Position numbers and translations under genes: made by a program. From assembly GCA_944739405.2 (NCBI GenBank), contig OX123182.2, forward strand, positions 97,642,051 through 97,706,050: a DNA stretch of 64,000 bases, given 5' to 3'. The notes under the pieces are model-generated. The model was not told the DNA's origin. It did no database searches and worked only from the letters and a program-made list of their open reading frames with translations. How positions within the stretch are numbered: position 1 is the stretch's first letter; the number at the start of each line of letters is the position of its first letter. This DNA is from Euclidia mi (taxonomy: Eukaryota > Arthropoda > Insecta > Lepidoptera > Erebidae). Below are positions 60,501 through 64,000 of the stretch, piece after piece.

Positions 60501-61626
60501 CCCCTTATACGTCAAAACGTTGCGAGTTTAAATATTATGAAGGATAAACATGATATTTTGGCAGTACAACAGAATTGGCACGTTTGTCCTGAAATTAGGC
60601 GTCGCAAGAGTAGGTGCTCTTACACTGTGAGTTGGGCGGTGACGGAAACAGTAAGTGCCTTTGCACAGCCTTCCGAGACTAGAAGTTACTTATGACTTAA
60701 CTTTGAATGTATGTATAGTTTTCGGTTGGTTGTGTGTTTTCTTACTACACTTGGTGTATTAGTTTGCGTGCTTAAAATTTGCAAAATTGTATTCTCCGGA
60801 AATAATTTCGCAGTAAAGAAAGTTAAAAGAATCTTTTTTCAAATCACTTTGTACGTATGTCTGTCTTTCTGTTTGTCCGGAGTAATCTCTGCAATGGCTG
60901 AATCGATTGTAATGCTAATCTTAAATCTGGCGTCAAATGCTACGGCATTTTATGAGATACGTATAGTAAAATGTATGTACGTTTGTTGCTCTATATTATA
61001 TTTTGAACAATCTTCTTATTCTTTTTAGATTATATTTCTTAATAAAATAGACGAAATGTATTTTAAAAAGAAGTACCGATTTTATTTTTGTATTCCTAGT
61101 ACTGAAGTAAAAAACTGAAATTAAGAAGACTGATTTATTAAAGCCTAAAAGTCAGTAAAATAATAAATTAATTAAGTAATTATTCATACTTTTTTGTTTC
61201 ATTATATTCTAAAATTTGAAAATTATTATTCATTTATTTTGGGCTGAAACGTTATTTATCGATTCCTTTAGTGACGTCAATGAAATCATACTTAGGGCGT
61301 GGGGTTCAAAAAAGCTCATAAATCTATATTCATAGGTATGCTTAAATAAAAGTCATAATTCATAGGATGCTTTTATAAAGGAAAAGGTCGTTGTAAGTTT
61401 GTATGGCAATAAAAAAACATTCATCAAAGGACCATGGGTCAAATTGGGCTCAGTGTCAAACAGAGTTATGGCATATGCCATTGTAAAGGATATTGTTCGT
61501 GCTAAAATTGTTACTACCAACACCACCTTCAATTTCATTGCAGAAAAAATATATGCATTTAAATAGATTTTGTGGAAAAATACAATTGTTAGTCATAAAA
61601 CTGTTATAGTAATAATAAATTCCTAC
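60501..61626. other. AT-rich spacer, nothing recognised
   Basis: The 105-codon frame at 60711-61028 and the minus frame at 61353-61538 show no domain. They sit in low-complexity AT-rich DNA, and I treat them as chance. Confidence 0.45.
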
Positions 61627-61634
61627 TTTAAGAT

Positions 61635-61878
61635 CAGTGGCGTAGCTAGCTTGGGTGGCACCTGGGGCGAATGTTGGCGGTCGACCTTTTTCTTTTTTTT
61701 TTGTCGATACCTAACAATTACGGGCTATCTGCCCCCGAATCGTAGTGCTGAGCTAGTGCCTATGTTTTTTTATATGTTTGTACATTGTTCTTAAAGTCGA
61801 GTTTGGGGTGGCATCCCAAAAAGGGTGACATCCGGGGCGGACCTCCCCCTCCACCTCCTCTCCCTTCCTACGCCACTG
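61635..61878. mobile_element. hAT MITE, 244 bp, 8-bp TSD
   Basis: Ends CAGTGGCGTAGCTAGC and CTACGCCACTG form the common hAT-type TIR. TTTAAGAT (61627-61634) and TTTAAAAT (61879-61886) are an 8-bp TSD with one mismatch. The interior is noncoding, with runs of T and C. Confidence 0.88.
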
Positions 61879-62049
61879 TTTAAAATAATGGTAAACAATA
61901 AATGCGCTTGCGCCCGTGTGATTTACAACACTCTTCTTCCCTCTCACACCTCTCGGTCGCCTGCCCGGGCGCCCGTCTGCTCTCAGTCAGTCGACTCGTG
62001 ATTCTGACGGTGTTATCTGTGTGTCCTAAAAACAGGACAGGTTAGAAGT

Positions 62050-62190
62050 ACCTTGAACCGAAAAGCATGCATGAGGAATCTGATGGGAGTGAATAAAGCA
62101 AGAGAGATATGTCAGGATCGTTGCAAATGGCGTTCCGTAGTCTCTGCCTACCCCTCCGGAAAACAGGCGTGAGTCTATGTATGTATGTTA
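62050..62190 (+). pseudogene. LINE C-terminal end with ATGT tail
   Basis: One frame reads MRNLMGVNKAREICQDRCKW then RSVVSAYPSGKQA and stop, a motif I associate with LINE ORF2 C-termini, followed directly by GTCTATGTATGTATGT. The 3' text CCTACCCCTCCGGAAAACAG then GCGTGAG parallels the 3' end of SINE family A. It is the likely mobilising partner family of that SINE. It is truncated upstream. Confidence 0.65.
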
Positions 62191-63736
62191 TCTGTGTGTT
62201 TTCGTGTATCCTCTCGGCAAATACAATTTAATCCACCGGCAGGTCACCTAAACGATATTATTATTGATATTGATTGAAATGTTAATAAAAATATTTTTAA
62301 CTGGTAGCAGCTGTTTTATTTTTTATTTATTCTTTGCACATGGAATTAAAACTAGTTAAAGATTTGAAACAACAAAAACTACAATGCCATAACAGCATTA
62401 CTTTGCAGGATTATGGTTAATTTATGGCAAGAGATAAATATTTATAGCAAAATAACCCCATGGATTCTTCGCAAAAATGAGTTTATATCTTTATATTTAG
62501 TGCTTTACAAGTATATTCAAAGTGGTCTCATCTCTGTTGGTGGGTGAGCCCAGGCTCCATACATTTTTGGCCTGGTCCTTTGTTTGAGAATTGGCAACGC
62601 AAAGCAAAAGGCGTAAAATTGTGTACGAACTGTTGTGTTTATTTTAACAATAAATGCCTATTCTATTATATTCTTACTTTTCCACAAAATATTCTATCGA
62701 AGCGAAATTTACGTGAGCGAAGATGCGGGTAAAAGCTAGGAGACATTAATTTTACCGAGTAAGTAGCACGGTTATCCAGATACCGACAATAATGCCAGCA
62801 AAACCGCGGAGAGTAGCTAGCGTTGAATCAGGCTCTTCTGCATCTACTTGAATCATATTTAATATTTTGCGTTATCCTGATATCTTTAGAAGTATATTTT
62901 TATGAATATATTGAATTTTCTTGAAAATCATGTAAATTTAGCATTCAACACGAAAACGCCCCAATTTTCTTCTTCTTCCAATGAACATCGGCCGGACTGA
63001 TGATCGATCGCGACGCTCGCGCCACTTGTACTCCCCATGCCCCGTCCCTTGTATAATTATGTACTTGTACGTCGGCGTCGTGCGTTGTTGTGTGGAACAA
63101 ATATCAGATAAAACTTTATTCAATTCTATGCTATTAGATAGCTATTTAACGCAATTTTGGTCTATGGTAACATGGAACTCTATTCTAAGGATAGGTCGAG
63201 ATAATTGTAAAATATTAGGTGTTCATCTATTACAGTAAGGCATTTCGGTTATCATCATAAACATTTCATATAATCACTTCCCATGAATGTCATCGTAGAG
63301 CCTAAACAACTGAATACATATTAAAATATTGAAAATTGCACAGCGGGGTAGGTCGCAAGCACCCACGGTTTTGAAAGATGGTTTGAAAAGCCGCTGGTTT
63401 TGAATAAAGCACTAAAATGCGAGCAACAACTAGTAAGGTATAAAAATGAACAAATTGAATTATGCCAGTGACACCAAATTTAATTTTTTTAGAACTCCAG
63501 TTCTGAATAAAAATATCTTGGCTCAGTATCTTTGAAGTTTAATTCCGGTATCATTTGTTTTGGTTCATAAATATATGTATTTCTGAAAACATAATTAAGT
63601 ATCAGTTCGATTTGCTCATTAAGATGATTTTATTTCATAGGCCTTTTTTTATGCACTTTTAATAATTTTAGCCGCAACTATAGGTTTCGTTTAAGATTAA
63701 CTTTTATCGAAACAGATAAATCCAAATGCAATGCAG
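62191..63736. other. AT-rich spacer with one CG-rich patch
   Basis: There is no recognised gene. A CG-rich patch near 62985-63090 stands out, but frames there show no domain. TCCATACATTTTTGGCCTGG near 62555 resembles text near 55290 and may be another dispersed repeat. Confidence 0.4.
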
Positions 63737-63765
63737 GCAAATCTGCTAGTCGCAAGCAGATTTGC
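63737..63765. repeat. 11-bp inverted repeat, 7-nt loop
   Basis: GCAAATCTGCT at 63737-63747 pairs exactly with AGCAGATTTGC at 63755-63765. Confidence 0.8.
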
Positions 63766-63828
63766 TCAAAAAGAACAACAGTTTAAATCATAGAAACTTT
63801 TTTAATCACCGAGTTTACCTCATCTCAG

Positions 63829-63991
63829 GCGCGCATCTACACATCCAATCCCATCTCGAAGATAACTTTTATCAGATGCGTGTGAAGAATGACGTCTATT
63901 TGTTCACGCGGCCACAGAACCTGAAGCCTAACTTTTTTACAATTCATCCAGACGTTTGCAATACGGATACTTCGTTCAGTGAATACCTATG
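63829..63991 (+). other. Candidate host exon bounded by splice signals
   Basis: The acceptor TTTACCTCATCTCAG ends at 63828 and a donor ATG|GTGAAT starts at 63992. Between them 163 bases are open as AHLHIQSHLEDNFYQMRVKN, then DVYLFTRPQNLKPNFFTIHP, then DVCNTDTSFSEYL. Base composition is higher in GC than the flanks and the residues look like a globular protein. I do not recognise the family. The in-frame stop lies just beyond the donor, so it may instead be a terminal exon. This is the best host-gene candidate in the window. Confidence 0.5.
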
Positions 63992-64000
63992 GTGAATACT

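Noticed and set aside
60711..61028. 105-codon hydrophobic frame, possible membrane protein
   Set aside because: Low-complexity AT-rich DNA, no splice context, no recognised motif; hydrophobic codons are expected by composition.
62938..63238. CG-rich patch as a host promoter/CpG island
   Set aside because: Short, no transcript evidence or coding exon adjacent, and similar CG-rich patches here belong to repeats.

Overview
The window is a stretch of an insect nuclear genome, most probably a lepidopteran. It is AT-rich, has no operon-like gene packing, and carries element types typical of moths and butterflies: Helitrons ending in CTAG after a short hairpin, RTE-clade LINEs, and tRNA-headed SINEs with ATGT or GAT tails. 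The species cannot be named from the sequence alone. Nearly everything recognisable is a transposable element or a relic of one. I found no convincing complete host gene. One splice-site-bounded open segment at the right edge (63829-63991) may be a host exon.

Layout. 0-11 kb: a SINE, an hAT-type MITE (860-1455), a broken LINE gag on the minus strand (1757-2792), a full SINE with target-site duplication (5295-5711) and sparse AT-rich DNA. 11-17.5 kb: two relics of one retroelement 5' end/gag (about 11262 and 17200), the first split by a 305-bp MITE, with two remarkable minisatellites between them (15833-16049 and 16256-16890). 17.9-18.6 kb: a 5'-truncated LINE with an RNase H tail and a 14-bp TSD. 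18.8-23.7 kb: an end-to-end DNA transposon, Sola-like by architecture, with 29-bp TIRs, a 4-bp ATAT duplication, an intron and a transposase broken by one frameshift and one stop. 25.7-29.9 kb: RTE pieces, including a 614-bp 3' end with an 18-bp TSD and a 650-codon endonuclease/RT ORF fused to a foreign LINE tail.

34.8-41.4 kb is a nested stack. A SINE was split by an hAT element (34995-41339, 8-bp TSD), which itself holds a Harbinger remnant (35177-35809) and a LINE with two open frames (ORF1 36955-38016, ORF2 38030-40870). That LINE is the only element here that looks potentially autonomous. 41.4-44.5 kb: a second CR1-like LINE that has lost its RT. 45.4-47.4 kb: an RTE insertion whose 5' part is inverted, bounded by an 18-bp TSD (twin priming).

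49-60 kb: two almost identical Helitrons in direct orientation (48987-52873 and 56111-59980). Both carry the same broken Rep-helicase, the same internal SINE and the same splice-site-bounded 128-bp segment that looks like a captured exon. A LINE relic and a SINE lie between them. 60-64 kb: a small hAT MITE (61635-61878), a LINE 3' end whose tail matches the ATGT-tailed SINEs (62050-62190), and the candidate host exon.

The genes do not form a pathway. The relationships that matter are parasitic: SINEs appear to borrow LINE 3' ends, non-autonomous DNA elements depend on transposase made elsewhere, and the Helitron copies must have been mobilised in trans. All identifications are from reading the sequence and remembered family features; no database search was run.
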